The notes under the pieces are model-generated. The model had not been told where the DNA came from and made no database searches. It was given only the letters and a program-made list of their open reading frames with translations. The translations under genes were made by a program, and so were the position numbers. Source: Helicobacter_D ganmani (GTDB lineage: Bacteria; Campylobacterota; Campylobacteria; Campylobacterales; Helicobacteraceae). From it: 26,515 bases of DNA. Position 1 is the stretch's first letter. Every line of letters starts with the position of its first letter. Below, piece after piece: positions 1 to 7,801 of the stretch. The stretch lies in assembly GCF_965138225.1 (NCBI RefSeq), contig NZ_CBCSAX010000020.1, one strand, 5' to 3'.

Positions 1-980
1 ACTGCTTTAGCAGTTTCTGCAGATTGTGCAATGGCTGTTTGGTCTTTTTCTAAACCATACTGAATGTTTTGAATGTTTTGATTAATTTCTTTTGCCATAA
101 TGCCAAATTCGTCGTGGGATTTAGGAGTAACTAATGCCGGAGGCGTATCTACTTCGTGGCGTAAATATTTGAAAAAATCGAAGAGTAGAGTAGAGATTCC
201 CCTAAGTCGCACGACAATCTGTGTTTTAATAAAAACAAATATCACAAGCATTACAATAATAACAACTACGATATTTGCAAGTATTAATGTCGTTCTAAGT
301 TTTACCACAGACTCATAAATAGAACTCTCTGGAGCAGAAACAATTAGCGTCCAAACTCCACCTTCTACGCCTCCACCAATGTTGATATTTGCTACTGCTG
401 TATAGCTCATCTCTCCTAGAGAATTAATATAGCTAAAAAGCCCTTCAATCTGATTTTCAATCGCGTGTTTTAAATCATTCATTGTGGGACTTTGATTAAC
501 TTCACGTAAATATTTGCCCAAAAAATCTTTGCGTCCGTGCGCTGCAATTGTGGAATCCATTGCATAGACACCTTTAAAATCGCCTTTATAAATAGAATTT
601 GTGGGGTCTTGCAACATTGTTGTAATACTTTGTAAATCAATAAATACCCCTAAAACGCCACATACTGCGCCCTTTTCATCTAAAATAGGCTGATTGATTC
701 CCATACCAAAAAATTCTTTACCCTCTAATGTTTTCCATAGAGGTCTGCCCACGCTTGGTTTGCCTGTGCTTAGAGTCTTTTGCAAACTACTAAAATTTGT
801 AATTATTTCATTTGCTTGAACAATTTGACTTTTATTTTGGTCATTCACAGCTAGAATCATAAAATCACCATTTGGTAAGCGATATTTTGGATTGAGGATA
901 TTTTCACCTCTACTCTTTAGAAAGTTTGAAATAGCCTCTTTTGCCCAATCTTTATTCTTATTTTTGTTGATTTTATCTCT
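1..980 (-). pseudogene. Methyl-accepting chemotaxis protein, 5'-truncated and running off the left edge
   Basis: The minus strand reads open from position 980 to the window edge, directly after an in-frame TGA (981-983). The first readable residues (KDWAKEAISNFLKSRG) belong inside an extracytoplasmic dCache sensor domain. A transmembrane segment follows (about residues 233-255, rich in I/V), then a HAMP region and the start of the signalling helix (AIAQSAETAKAV). The N-terminal transmembrane helix, the start codon and the first part of the sensor domain are missing. No start with a ribosome site precedes the sensor, so the gene has lost its 5' end near the promoter of the divergent gene at 1041. 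Membrane insertion and ligand sensing should be impaired. The family assignment is secure; whether the break is biological or an assembly artefact is not. Confidence 0.85.
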
Positions 981-985
981 TCATA

Positions 986-1015
986 TTGACATACAGAATG
1001 TATGTATGTTATTAT
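986..1015 (+). promoter_or_regulatory. Sigma70-type promoter with overlapping palindromic operator
   Basis: TTGACA (986-991) is followed 18 bases later by TATTAT (1010-1015). Between and over them lies a perfect inverted repeat, ACATACA (989-995), GAA, TGTATGT (999-1005). The start codon of the alkylation-repair gene is at 1041 with AGGGGG just upstream. A palindrome in the -35/-10 spacer is the usual place for a TetR-family repressor, and such a regulator is the last gene of this operon (1887). Autoregulation is therefore inferred. Confidence 0.6.
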
Positions 1016-1040
1016 TGTATTGTAAAATTTAGGGGGCACA

Positions 1041-1775
1041 ATGAAACACAAAGACCATTATAATGACGCCTACATCGTGGAATTATCCCAAAAGATTCTA
1101 AGTGTAATGCCAGAATTTGAAGCGCAAAAGTTTTGCGCAATGTTGCGGGGTAATTTAGAGGATAAGGAACTCTTTGCAAGATTAGATTGTATCGTTGATG
1201 CAATGGTTAAGACAATGAGGAGCGATTATACTCAAAACATTCAAAGCTTTTTTCATCTACTTGGCGAGGAGTTAGAAAAAGCGGAGGGAATGTTTAGCTT
1301 TGGCTATTGGTTGTTTCCTATTTCACGCTATGTAGAACGTTATGGTAATACAAATTGGCAAGTTTCTCTAAGCTTTATCAAAGAGCTTACCAAGCGATTT
1401 ACAGGTGAATACGCTATCCGCCAGATTCTAAGAGAGCACCCAAAGGAAGTAATGGACGAACTCATTTTATGGAGCAAGGATAGCAATGTGCATATTCGTA
1501 GGCTCGCAAGTGAGGGTGTGAGAATCCACCTGCCTTGGTCTCCAAAGCTCCTTGTTGCACTTGATGAATTTGAAAAGTATGCGATGATTTTGACAAACTT
1601 AAAAGATGATTCGCAAAAGTTTGTGCAAAAAAGCGTGGGGAATAATCTCAATGATTTATATAAAGAAGCACCGCTAAAAGCGCAAACTCTCATCGCACAA
1701 TGGCGACAAAGCGGGGCAAGCAAGGCGTGTGAGTGGATTATCAAACACGGAGAGAGAAATCAAAATAAAAGCTAA
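1041..1775 (+). CDS. AlkC-like DNA alkylation repair protein (HEAT-repeat glycosylase family)
   Basis: A 244-residue, largely helical protein. Its C-terminal half has features typical of the AlkC/AlkD superfamily: HIRRLASEGVRIHLPW around residues 150-165, KSVGNNLNDLYKEAP around 197-211, and a WIIKHGERN tail. Members excise N-alkylated purines such as 3-methyladenine from DNA. The start is supported by AGGGGG upstream and a promoter at 986-1015. It heads an operon with a 29-codon ORF and a TetR regulator. Together with the two alkyltransferase genes near 6300 and 10600, it gives the region an alkylation-damage theme. The family assignment is from motif recognition; substrate specificity cannot be read from the sequence. 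Confidence 0.8.
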   Translation: MKHKDHYNDAYIVELSQKILSVMPEFEAQKFCAMLRGNLEDKELFARLDCIVDAMVKTMRSDYTQNIQSFFHLLGEELEKAEGMFSFGYWLFPISRYVERYGNTNWQVSLSFIKELTKRFTGEYAIRQILREHPKEVMDELILWSKDSNVHIRRLASEGVRIHLPWSPKLLVALDEFEKYAMILTNLKDDSQKFVQKSVGNNLNDLYKEAPLKAQTLIAQWRQSGASKACEWIIKHGERNQNKS

Positions 1776-1800
1776 AAACAAACAAAAAGAGGAGGTTGAA

Positions 1801-1890
1801 ATGAATGTTTATCCTGTGCTGATGGATATTATTGAAGTTTTAGCGCCAAGTGCGGAGTTTTTAAACAATGATTCTAGCGGTGTATTATGA
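1801..1890 (+). CDS. 29-codon ORF translationally coupled to the TetR gene
   Basis: ATG at 1801 follows a strong ribosome-binding site (AGAGGAGGTTGAA). The ORF encodes 29 residues beginning MNVYPVLMDIIEV. Its TGA stop overlaps the ATG of the TetR gene as ATGA (1887-1890). The good initiation signal and the overlap suggest it is translated, either as a coupling leader for the regulator or as the head of a lost gene. I recognise no family; its start is loosely reminiscent of Nif3-type proteins but too short to claim. Confidence 0.45.
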   Translation: MNVYPVLMDIIEVLAPSAEFLNNDSSGVL

Positions 1891-2471
1891 CAAACAAAGA
1901 AGCTACGCACAAAACTACCTCCACCTTGCTAAGCGTCGCAAGAGCGCATTTTGCGGAATATGGTTACTTTGATGTCGCACTAGAAAAAATCGTAGAAGAA
2001 GCAAATGTAACGCGCGGGGCGGTATATCATCATTTCAAAAACAAGCAAGGGCTTTTTGTCGCTGTGCTAGAGAGTGTGCAAGAAGAGGTTGCCGCGCAGA
2101 TAGAAAAGCAGGCTTTGAAAAGTGATGAGGCGTGGGAGCAGCTGATATTAGGCTGTGTGGGGTTTATCAAAGCAGCAAATGCAAAGGAAAATAGGCAGAT
2201 ATTATTAGTTGATGCACCCGCTGTGCTTGGTTGGGAAGTGTGGAGAAGCGTTGATGCGAAGCATTCAATGAGTGTGTTGCAAGCGCATATTGAGGAGCTA
2301 AAGGCACAAGGCTATTTGCGTGAAGAAGTAGATACGCAGTTGATGACATTTGCGCTCTCTGGCGCACTCAATGAGCTAGCATTGCAATTTTGTGCGAATT
2401 TCAAAAAGAAGCAAGAAAAGAAACTTCTAGCCACTCTTACACAATTTGTGAGCGGGTTTAGAAAGGCTTGA
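1887..2471 (+). CDS. TetR/AcrR-family transcriptional regulator
   Basis: 194 residues. The N-terminal helix-turn-helix domain is clear: ARAHFAEYGYFDVALEKIVE (about residues 18-37) followed by ANVTRGAVYHHFKNKQGLF (about 39-57), the standard TetR recognition helix. The C-terminal ligand-binding part is helical and of ordinary length. Its ATG overlaps the stop of the preceding 29-codon ORF, and it lies in the operon headed by the AlkC-like gene. The palindrome at 989-1005 is the natural candidate operator, so the regulator probably represses its own operon until it binds a ligand. The inducer is unknown. Confidence 0.9.
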   Translation: MTNKEATHKTTSTLLSVARAHFAEYGYFDVALEKIVEEANVTRGAVYHHFKNKQGLFVAVLESVQEEVAAQIEKQALKSDEAWEQLILGCVGFIKAANAKENRQILLVDAPAVLGWEVWRSVDAKHSMSVLQAHIEELKAQGYLREEVDTQLMTFALSGALNELALQFCANFKKKQEKKLLATLTQFVSGFRKA

Positions 2472-2503
2472 TTTGTAGGGTGGGAGTTGGTTGTCCTTTG
2501 CTC

Positions 2504-2866
2504 TTAAGCCTTATTTTTCTTTGGCTTTTTGGGCTTTGGCATAGGCAGAGTGGGGGCAAGGGTAAGCACAACTTCTCTTAAAGTCGTATAAGAATCCACA
2601 TCAAGGATATAAGATTCCTTTGCCCCCGCGTAAGGAAATCCAAGCGGGGCGGATTCTAAAAGGGGCTTTAGAATTTCAAATTGCTTGACATAGAGCATCT
2701 CATCACAAAGCAAGAAAATAGGCTTAGGCACACTCTCACCCCTATCAATCACATAAATGCAGTATTCGCCAAACATCTTTTTAGCGCTAAAGTGATAAGG
2801 TGTATCCTCTAATGCGCTTTTAAGATTCTCTAACACAAAATCCTTAAAGCTCTCACTTGTGGGCAT
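2504..2866 (-). CDS. TfoX/Sxy N-terminal domain protein
   Basis: 120 residues. The sequence KKMFGEYCIYVID (about residues 29-41), the ...LCDEMLYVK strand and a PYAGAKESYILDVD stretch are characteristic of the TfoX N-terminal domain. A Lys/Pro-rich tail replaces any second domain. TfoX/Sxy governs competence in gammaproteobacteria; in Campylobacterota these short proteins have no well-defined role. The gene is convergent with tetR and lies 18 bases downstream of the MboII-like nuclease gene. Its first 23 bases (2844-2866) recur exactly at 6561-6583, upstream of the first ogt copy, marking a recombination joint. Confidence 0.8.
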   Translation of the reverse strand: MPTSESFKDFVLENLKSALEDTPYHFSAKKMFGEYCIYVIDRGESVPKPIFLLCDEMLYVKQFEILKPLLESAPLGFPYAGAKESYILDVDSYTTLREVVLTLAPTLPMPKPKKPKKNKA

Positions 2867-2884
2867 TGGTAGTCCTTTAAATAT

Positions 2885-4129
2885 TTAGGTTTCTTTTGTA
2901 GATAAAAGTTGTTGATTGTATGTAAGCATAAGATTTTGTTTGTCTATGTCATATTTAATATTTGTATTATTTTTACAGCACACACAATTATTGTGAAAGT
3001 CTGTAAAAATCGCATCATTATCCTTAAAACTTAAAAGCACATTTGCATTTTGATTTTGTGTGATTTGTGCGTGAGAGTAGGCATCAATATAAACAAGGTT
3101 TTGCCAATTATCAAAGATTTGAAACTCTAAACGATTTTTTGCAAAGCAGAGTGGCACGATATGGTGAAGCTCAAAACCTTTTATTTTTGTAATCTTGTGC
3201 TCTGTAAAATAACATTGTTTTTGCACTAAAGAGCGTTTAAGTTTTGCATTATCTTCATAAATGCTTTCTTTGCCTATGCGTATATAAAGCTTTTCTTCCT
3301 TTTTGTTCCACTCAAAATATGCCATTTGCGCTAAAAGGGTTAAGATTTGTTGTGTTTCGTTTATCCAATTATGAAAATCTCTCTTGTGTGTTTTATCGCC
3401 ACTAAAATTTGAGGGGTTGCAATATGCTTTTATTTTTTCTATTACAAGCTTTTGAGGAAATTTACTTAAAGCGCGAAACTCTTTAATAAATTCTATAATT
3501 TCTTCACGCGTATAAATATGAGAATCCGATGTTTGATAAACAAAAGTGCCAAAAAAGAGTAATTCATAGATGGTAAGATAAGGCTTATTTAGCTCTAATA
3601 CAATTTGTAAAATCTCTTCACCAAAACCATTCATTAAAGATTCTAAGGCTCTTGTATAGAGAATATTTCGCGTGAAAATATCTTTAGCCGATAATAGTTC
3701 TATGGCGAGTGGGGTTAAAGCAATATACTTTTTCATTCCATTTTCAAAAGGACTTAAAGCTTTTTTCTTAGCGTTAAATCTATTGATTAAGCCCATTCTG
3801 TGCATATCTACAAAAATATTTTTTCGCAAAGAATCTTGTGTGCAACGTCCAATTTTTGAAGCTATATTATGCGTAAGTTTTGCATACATTTCCTCTCCAT
3901 TGATATTTTGAGGTCGCTTACTTAAATCTGTGGTGCGAATTTGCAAATAATTCTCTCCACAAAGATTATAAATTTCTTGCAAAATAATAAGGATTTCCTT
4001 TTGTTCGTAACGATTGTGTTGTGAAATTTGCACCCCACGATAATTCTCGCTCTGCACTCTTTTGACTAGAAATTTTATACACTCTTTGCTCTCATCTATC
4101 TTTAAAATATCTTGTAAAATCTGCGTCAT
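2885..4129 (-). CDS. Type IIS restriction endonuclease, HNH family (MboII/HpyAII-like)
   Basis: 414 residues. An HNH nuclease motif is visible near the C-terminus: ELHHIVPL with His322-His323, Asn residues at 341/344, and His353 (YSHA). A CVCC cluster follows near residue 383. It is the last gene of a three-gene unit, and its ATG overlaps the preceding methyltransferase stop (4126-4129). The size, the order and the partnership with a 260-residue and a second beta-class methyltransferase match the MboII system as I remember it (R about 416, M about 260 residues) and the HpyAII system of H. pylori. GAAGA recognition is therefore proposed but not shown. Cleavage would be outside the site in unmethylated foreign DNA. 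Confidence 0.8.
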   Translation of the reverse strand: MTQILQDILKIDESKECIKFLVKRVQSENYRGVQISQHNRYEQKEILIILQEIYNLCGENYLQIRTTDLSKRPQNINGEEMYAKLTHNIASKIGRCTQDSLRKNIFVDMHRMGLINRFNAKKKALSPFENGMKKYIALTPLAIELLSAKDIFTRNILYTRALESLMNGFGEEILQIVLELNKPYLTIYELLFFGTFVYQTSDSHIYTREEIIEFIKEFRALSKFPQKLVIEKIKAYCNPSNFSGDKTHKRDFHNWINETQQILTLLAQMAYFEWNKKEEKLYIRIGKESIYEDNAKLKRSLVQKQCYFTEHKITKIKGFELHHIVPLCFAKNRLEFQIFDNWQNLVYIDAYSHAQITQNQNANVLLSFKDNDAIFTDFHNNCVCCKNNTNIKYDIDKQNLMLTYNQQLLSTKET

Positions 4130-4908
4130 TCACTCTCCTTTATCTCCAAACTAGAATCCACATATTCTATAAATGCTTCACAGCCTATACTATTCCTACC
4201 TAATTCTCTAGCTACTAGACTTGTTGTGCCACTTCCTGCAAACAAATCTAGCACTAAATCTCCCTCTTTAGAACTTGCCTTAATCATTCGCTCTATCATT
4301 TCTCTTGGTTTTGGTGTGGGGTGATTGAGCTTTTGCACCTTGCCATTCACCTTTTGCTTATGCCTCTCACTTACTATCTCCCACACATCAGGGCAAAGTT
4401 TGCCTTTTTCATTAGGAAACCAACGCTTACCATTCTTTAAGATTCCTTTTTCTCTTGCGTGAGCTATTCTTTGAGTAGAATCATAAGGTGTTCTCACAGA
4501 ATCACAATCAAAGTAATAACCCTTAGAATCCATTGTGTAGAATAAAATAGATTCTTGTGCGTTATTAAATCTCTTTTTATTCGCACACATTCCATCTTTT
4601 TTATACCAAGTAATGAAATTTTGAAAAACTGCCCTGCCTTGCAAATAATGCAAAAACAAAGCGCAATGATAAGGCGTATTAAAGATATAAAAACTTGCAC
4701 TTGGCTTCATTTTTTGCAACATCAAATCAATCCAAGCAAAACTAAATTTTAAAAATTCTTTCTCACTCTTAAACTTGTCCCAATCTGCCACTTTTAGATT
4801 ATAAGGCGGGTCAATGATAGCTAAGTCTATGCTCTTATCCTCTAAAGATTCTAAAAAACTAAAGCAGTCTTGTATATAAATTTTGTTTAACTTTAAAGTT
4901 TTTTTCAT
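4126..4908 (-). CDS. Beta-class DNA methyltransferase M1 (probable N6-adenine, MboII-like)
   Basis: 260 residues. The catalytic motif DPPY is at residues 33-36 (AIIDPPYNLKVADWDKF) and the AdoMet-binding motif FAGSGTT is at 223-229, so motif IV precedes motif I, as in the beta class. The length equals that recalled for M.MboII. It overlaps both neighbours by a few bases (ATGA-type), so the three genes are one translationally coupled unit. It should methylate one strand of an asymmetric site, the second methyltransferase protecting the other. Adenine-N6 is inferred from DPPY and the MboII resemblance. Confidence 0.88.
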   Translation of the reverse strand: MKKTLKLNKIYIQDCFSFLESLEDKSIDLAIIDPPYNLKVADWDKFKSEKEFLKFSFAWIDLMLQKMKPSASFYIFNTPYHCALFLHYLQGRAVFQNFITWYKKDGMCANKKRFNNAQESILFYTMDSKGYYFDCDSVRTPYDSTQRIAHAREKGILKNGKRWFPNEKGKLCPDVWEIVSERHKQKVNGKVQKLNHPTPKPREMIERMIKASSKEGDLVLDLFAGSGTTSLVARELGRNSIGCEAFIEYVDSSLEIKESE

Positions 4909-5753
4909 TGTAGCTTTTCCTCTATCACGCTCTTATAGTGTGCATAGAGTTCATATCCCACATAATTTCTTTTGAGTTGTTTAGCTACTTTCAATGTCGT
5001 GCCACTCCCTGCAAAAGGGTCTAACACCACATCTCCCACAAAAGAATAAAGTTTAATAAGACGATAAGGTATCGCTTCAGGCATAATAGCTGAATGCTTC
5101 CCAAAGGCACTATCGCTTTTATTTGGAATAGGAATATCCCATATTTGCTTTGTGTATTCCACCCATTCTTTTTGTGTAAGTTTGCTTTGCTCTTTTATCT
5201 CTTGTGGAATCTTATTATTTGGTTTGCCATTTTTAACATAAACACTTATAAATTCGCTTGTGTTTTGTGCGTAAAAATTGCGTGGATAAGGATAGCTCCC
5301 AAACATTAACGATTTTGTCGCATTAGTGCGATTCCAAATATATAAATCAAGCAAGAATAATGGAGTATTGTGTAAAATGCTGTGTTGAATATCGCTTTGC
5401 AAATCAAAGATATGGCGATTATAATGCGTGTTCAAATCTTTTTTAAGCATAGGCATTAAAGGCACATTAATACAGAGTTTGCCATTTGGCTTTAATACCC
5501 TATAACATTCCCTCCAAACCTGCAATAAACCATTGAGGTATTCTTTATAATCATTGATTGCGCCCAAATCCTCTTTTTTAGATTCTGAATGTTGTGTGTT
5601 TTGATAGCCATTTTTAGAGTAATCTTTGATATTAAAATAAGGCGGGGAAGTGATGATTAAATCTACACTACAATCCTGCAATTCACTCATTGCAGTGCTA
5701 GATTTGTAAAAGATTTGATTATGGAGCTTATAGAAGCTTAAGCTTTGTGTCAT
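4905..5753 (-). CDS. Beta-class DNA methyltransferase M2 (N4-cytosine or N6-adenine)
   Basis: 282 residues, first gene of the MboII-like unit. TSPPY is at residues 35-39 and FAGSGTT at 247-253. (S/T)SPPY is frequent in N4-cytosine methyltransferases, and M2.MboII is reported to be one, so N4-cytosine is more likely. The start is supported by GCGGAGAAAATA before the ATG and by a TAGAAT -10 element at 5778-5783. Two methyltransferases for one nuclease fit an asymmetric type IIS site. Confidence 0.85.
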   Translation of the reverse strand: MTQSLSFYKLHNQIFYKSSTAMSELQDCSVDLIITSPPYFNIKDYSKNGYQNTQHSESKKEDLGAINDYKEYLNGLLQVWRECYRVLKPNGKLCINVPLMPMLKKDLNTHYNRHIFDLQSDIQHSILHNTPLFLLDLYIWNRTNATKSLMFGSYPYPRNFYAQNTSEFISVYVKNGKPNNKIPQEIKEQSKLTQKEWVEYTKQIWDIPIPNKSDSAFGKHSAIMPEAIPYRLIKLYSFVGDVVLDPFAGSGTTLKVAKQLKRNYVGYELYAHYKSVIEEKLQ

Positions 5754-5777
5754 TATTTTCTCCGCAACAAAATCTAT

Positions 5778-5783
5778 ATTCTA
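5778..5783 (-). promoter_or_regulatory. Probable -10 element of the MboII-like RM operon
   Basis: TAGAAT in a T/A-rich setting lies 25 bases upstream of the M2 start codon, with no convincing -35, as is common in Helicobacter. The rest of 5784-5939 shows no gene or controller-protein box that I can identify. Confidence 0.4.
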
Positions 5784-5939
5784 TCAAAAATTTCAAATGG
5801 ATACAAACTCAAGCCAAAGCCCATAAAATATAGAATCTTCTTTTTGCAAATGCAGACAATGAGCTTATTTGGGTTGGGTAAGGTTTAAAAGCTAAATCTC
5901 TCAATGTAAAATCTCTAGGATTTTCTAGGCTTTTAATCT

Positions 5940-6083
5940 TTAAAACTTTTTAAAATCCTCACATATTGCTTTGCCATTTTTGCGTAAGGGCAGAGTGTGC
6001 AAATCTTTGAAATGCAATTTAATGAAATTTGCGACTGAACTAGCCCAATGGATATATTTAAGCCCTGTCGCCACTCTCAAACT
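5940..6083 (-). other. Possible C-terminal remnant of an unrecognised gene
   Basis: The minus strand is open for about 47 codons between a TGA (6084-6086) and a TAA (5940-5942). It reads TGLKYIHWASSVANF then KDLHTLPLRKNGKA, a composition that looks coding. There is no proper start, and it overlaps the tail of the first ogt copy in another frame. It may be the tail of a gene cut when the RM modules were assembled here, or a chance ORF. No family recognised. Confidence 0.25.
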
Positions 6084-6561
6084 TCAACAACCACTCTTTG
6101 CGTTTCAAACCTCCCGCATAACCTGTGAGGCTTTTATCACTCCCAATCACTCGGTGGCAAGGGATAAGTAGCGCGATAGGATTTGCTCCTACTGCACCGC
6201 CCACAGCTTGAGCGGACATTTTGGCTATGCCTCTTTGGCAAGCGAGAGTTTGTGCAATCTCCTTGTAAGTTATCGTGCGTCCATAGGGGATTGTGCGTAA
6301 GATTGTCCATACAGATTCTCTAAAGGGTGTGCTTTGCGTGTGAAGTGGAGCTAGAGGCGGAGTGAAATGTGGAATCTCTCCGCTGAAGTAAATCTCTAGC
6401 CATTGTTGCGTTTGGGCTAAAATCGGCGTTTGCTCCTGCACACAATCTTTTGGCAATGTAAAATACTTTTGCCCCTCAAACCACAAGCCAAGTAGTGTGC
6501 TTTCATCACTTGCAAGTGCGATTGTGCCAAGCGGTGAGTGGAATTGCTGCGTATAAATCAT
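6058..6561 (-). CDS. ogt: Methylated-DNA--[protein]-cysteine S-methyltransferase, copy A
   Basis: 167 residues from the ATG at 6561. The active-site motif PCHRVIG is at residues 134-140 (acceptor Cys135), preceded by the DNA-binding PYGRTITYKEIA (92-103) and GGAVGANP. The enzyme removes O6-alkyl groups from guanine by irreversible transfer to its cysteine. The DNA is identical to copy B over 467 bases (6091-6557). This copy has a different tail (KFESGDRA) and lost the normal upstream leader: its ATG is fused to the first 23 bases of a tfoX-like gene. It has no good ribosome site at 6561. GTG at 6573 in frame is an alternative start. A strong AAGGAG instead serves an out-of-frame ATG at 6583. 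It is probably weakly expressed. Confidence 0.85.
   Translation of the reverse strand: MIYTQQFHSPLGTIALASDESTLLGLWFEGQKYFTLPKDCVQEQTPILAQTQQWLEIYFSGEIPHFTPPLAPLHTQSTPFRESVWTILRTIPYGRTITYKEIAQTLACQRGIAKMSAQAVGGAVGANPIALLIPCHRVIGSDKSLTGYAGGLKRKEWLLKFESGDRA
6091..6557. repeat. 467-bp direct repeat, left copy (ogt coding region)
   Basis: By eye it is identical, without gaps, to 10395-10861 (constant offset of 4304). The repeats flank the complete HpyAV-like RM module. Such a long perfect match implies recent duplication or gene conversion, and it allows loss of the RM module by recombination between the copies. Confidence 0.95.
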
Positions 6562-6583
6562 TAAAGCTCTCACTTGTGGGCAT
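6561..6583. repeat. 23-bp copy of the tfoX 5' end
   Basis: Exactly matches 2844-2866, the start codon and first codons of the TfoX-domain gene. It lies 12 bases downstream of the HNH nuclease stop and runs straight into the ogt copy A start. The joint shares TTTAA between tfoX and ogt, a short microhomology. Confidence 0.9.
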
Positions 6584-6595
6584 ACAAACTCCTTA

Positions 6596-7801
6596 TTATT
6601 TTGTATTAAAATCCGAGTAGAAATAATCTATTTTTGCAATAAGTGTTGCAAAATCAAAAATTGCTTCAAATTCATTTGTATTTAACCCTGTATTCAATAC
6701 AAATTTATATGCGTTGAATTCATAAGTTTGTGTTCTATCATTCCTTATTGTATTTGTTTTTGCTAGTAGGCAGGTATATTGAAAATCCTTATCTATATAT
6801 CTTGTTTGATTATTAGGGTGTGCATAGGAAAAATGTTGATTGGGCGTTAAAGCAATAAGATTTTCTATAAAATTGCTAATGATTGGAAATTCTGAAGCTG
6901 GAAATATATGATGAATTTGTGTAGCTGGGACATTTTCATTTTCTTGCCTTACCTCACTTAATCCTTTATTGTATTTATCATTATATCTACGAACTATTTT
7001 TTTAGCTTTTTGTATGTTGTAATGCACATTTGCCTGTAATGCACAATTTATTTGTTCGTATTCCTGCCTCGTTAGTATTTTATCTTTATTATTATATTCA
7101 TCATACCAATTAATTCTATTATACTTAAGTTCATCAAGAGTAATAATTGTTTTTGAGAGATGCCCTTTTCTTGTGCCTTGTTTATGATGTTTGAAAGCTA
7201 AGGGATTAAGAATTTTGGTGAAAATTCTACCACATTCTACGCTTTGGTTGATAGCTGTATTCTGTATTGTAAAATCTGTGAAGTTATCTTTTAAATATCT
7301 AAAACTTTCCTTATCTTGCTTTTCTAAAAAGTTTTGAAACAATTCATAGATTCCACTATCTAACAAAACTTTTTCAATATATAAAATTAAAAATGTTAAG
7401 GCATTTGTCTCCCGCATAGCAATAAATTCTAGTAACTCTAAGTTATTAATTTTAAAAATATTAGTTGTGCCTTGTTTGCGTAAAAACATCAAAATTCCAC
7501 TATAAGCAAAAAGGTTGATAGGTTGAGAAAAGAATTTATCATATTCATTTCTTGCAAACGCAGAATCTGTGCTGGGCTTAGAGAAAATTGCTACAACATT
7601 TTGATTTGCATATTCACTTTGCCAAATATCACTGATAGAAAATTCTATATTAATATCGTAATCTGTGTATTCCAAAATACAATCTGCTATAATAGACAAT
7701 ACATCACAGGTGCATTTTTGGTCTATCCACCTTGCACTACCCCTTTTTCTAATATCATAATCATAACTGCTCAAAAAATCAATGATTTGCTGTGTTTGCA
7801 T
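6596..7801 (-). CDS. HNH restriction endonuclease (HpyAV/MnlI-like, type IIS)
   Basis: 401 residues from the ATG at 7801, which has GGGAGTGG just upstream; a TTG at 7852 would add 17 residues but has no such site. An HNH motif is present: QIHHIFPASEFP (His297-His298), Asn314 in FIENLIALTP, His323 in NQHFSYAHP. It overlaps the end of the methyltransferase gene by 23 bases and so is coupled to it. The pairing of an HNH nuclease with a fused cytosine-C5/adenine-N6 methyltransferase is that of H. pylori HpyAV (HP0053/HP0054, CCTTC) and resembles MnlI (CCTC). A CCTTC-like site is inferred, not shown. Confidence 0.82.
   Translation of the reverse strand: MQTQQIIDFLSSYDYDIRKRGSARWIDQKCTCDVLSIIADCILEYTDYDINIEFSISDIWQSEYANQNVVAIFSKPSTDSAFARNEYDKFFSQPINLFAYSGILMFLRKQGTTNIFKINNLELLEFIAMRETNALTFLILYIEKVLLDSGIYELFQNFLEKQDKESFRYLKDNFTDFTIQNTAINQSVECGRIFTKILNPLAFKHHKQGTRKGHLSKTIITLDELKYNRINWYDEYNNKDKILTRQEYEQINCALQANVHYNIQKAKKIVRRYNDKYNKGLSEVRQENENVPATQIHHIFPASEFPIISNFIENLIALTPNQHFSYAHPNNQTRYIDKDFQYTCLLAKTNTIRNDRTQTYEFNAYKFVLNTGLNTNEFEAIFDFATLIAKIDYFYSDFNTK

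Noticed and set aside
6559..6583. TfoX-like N-terminal peptide as a real gene before ogt copy A
   Set aside because: The ATG at 6583 has a good AAGGAG but reads only 25 codons in the wrong frame through ogt; it is a leftover of the recombination joint.
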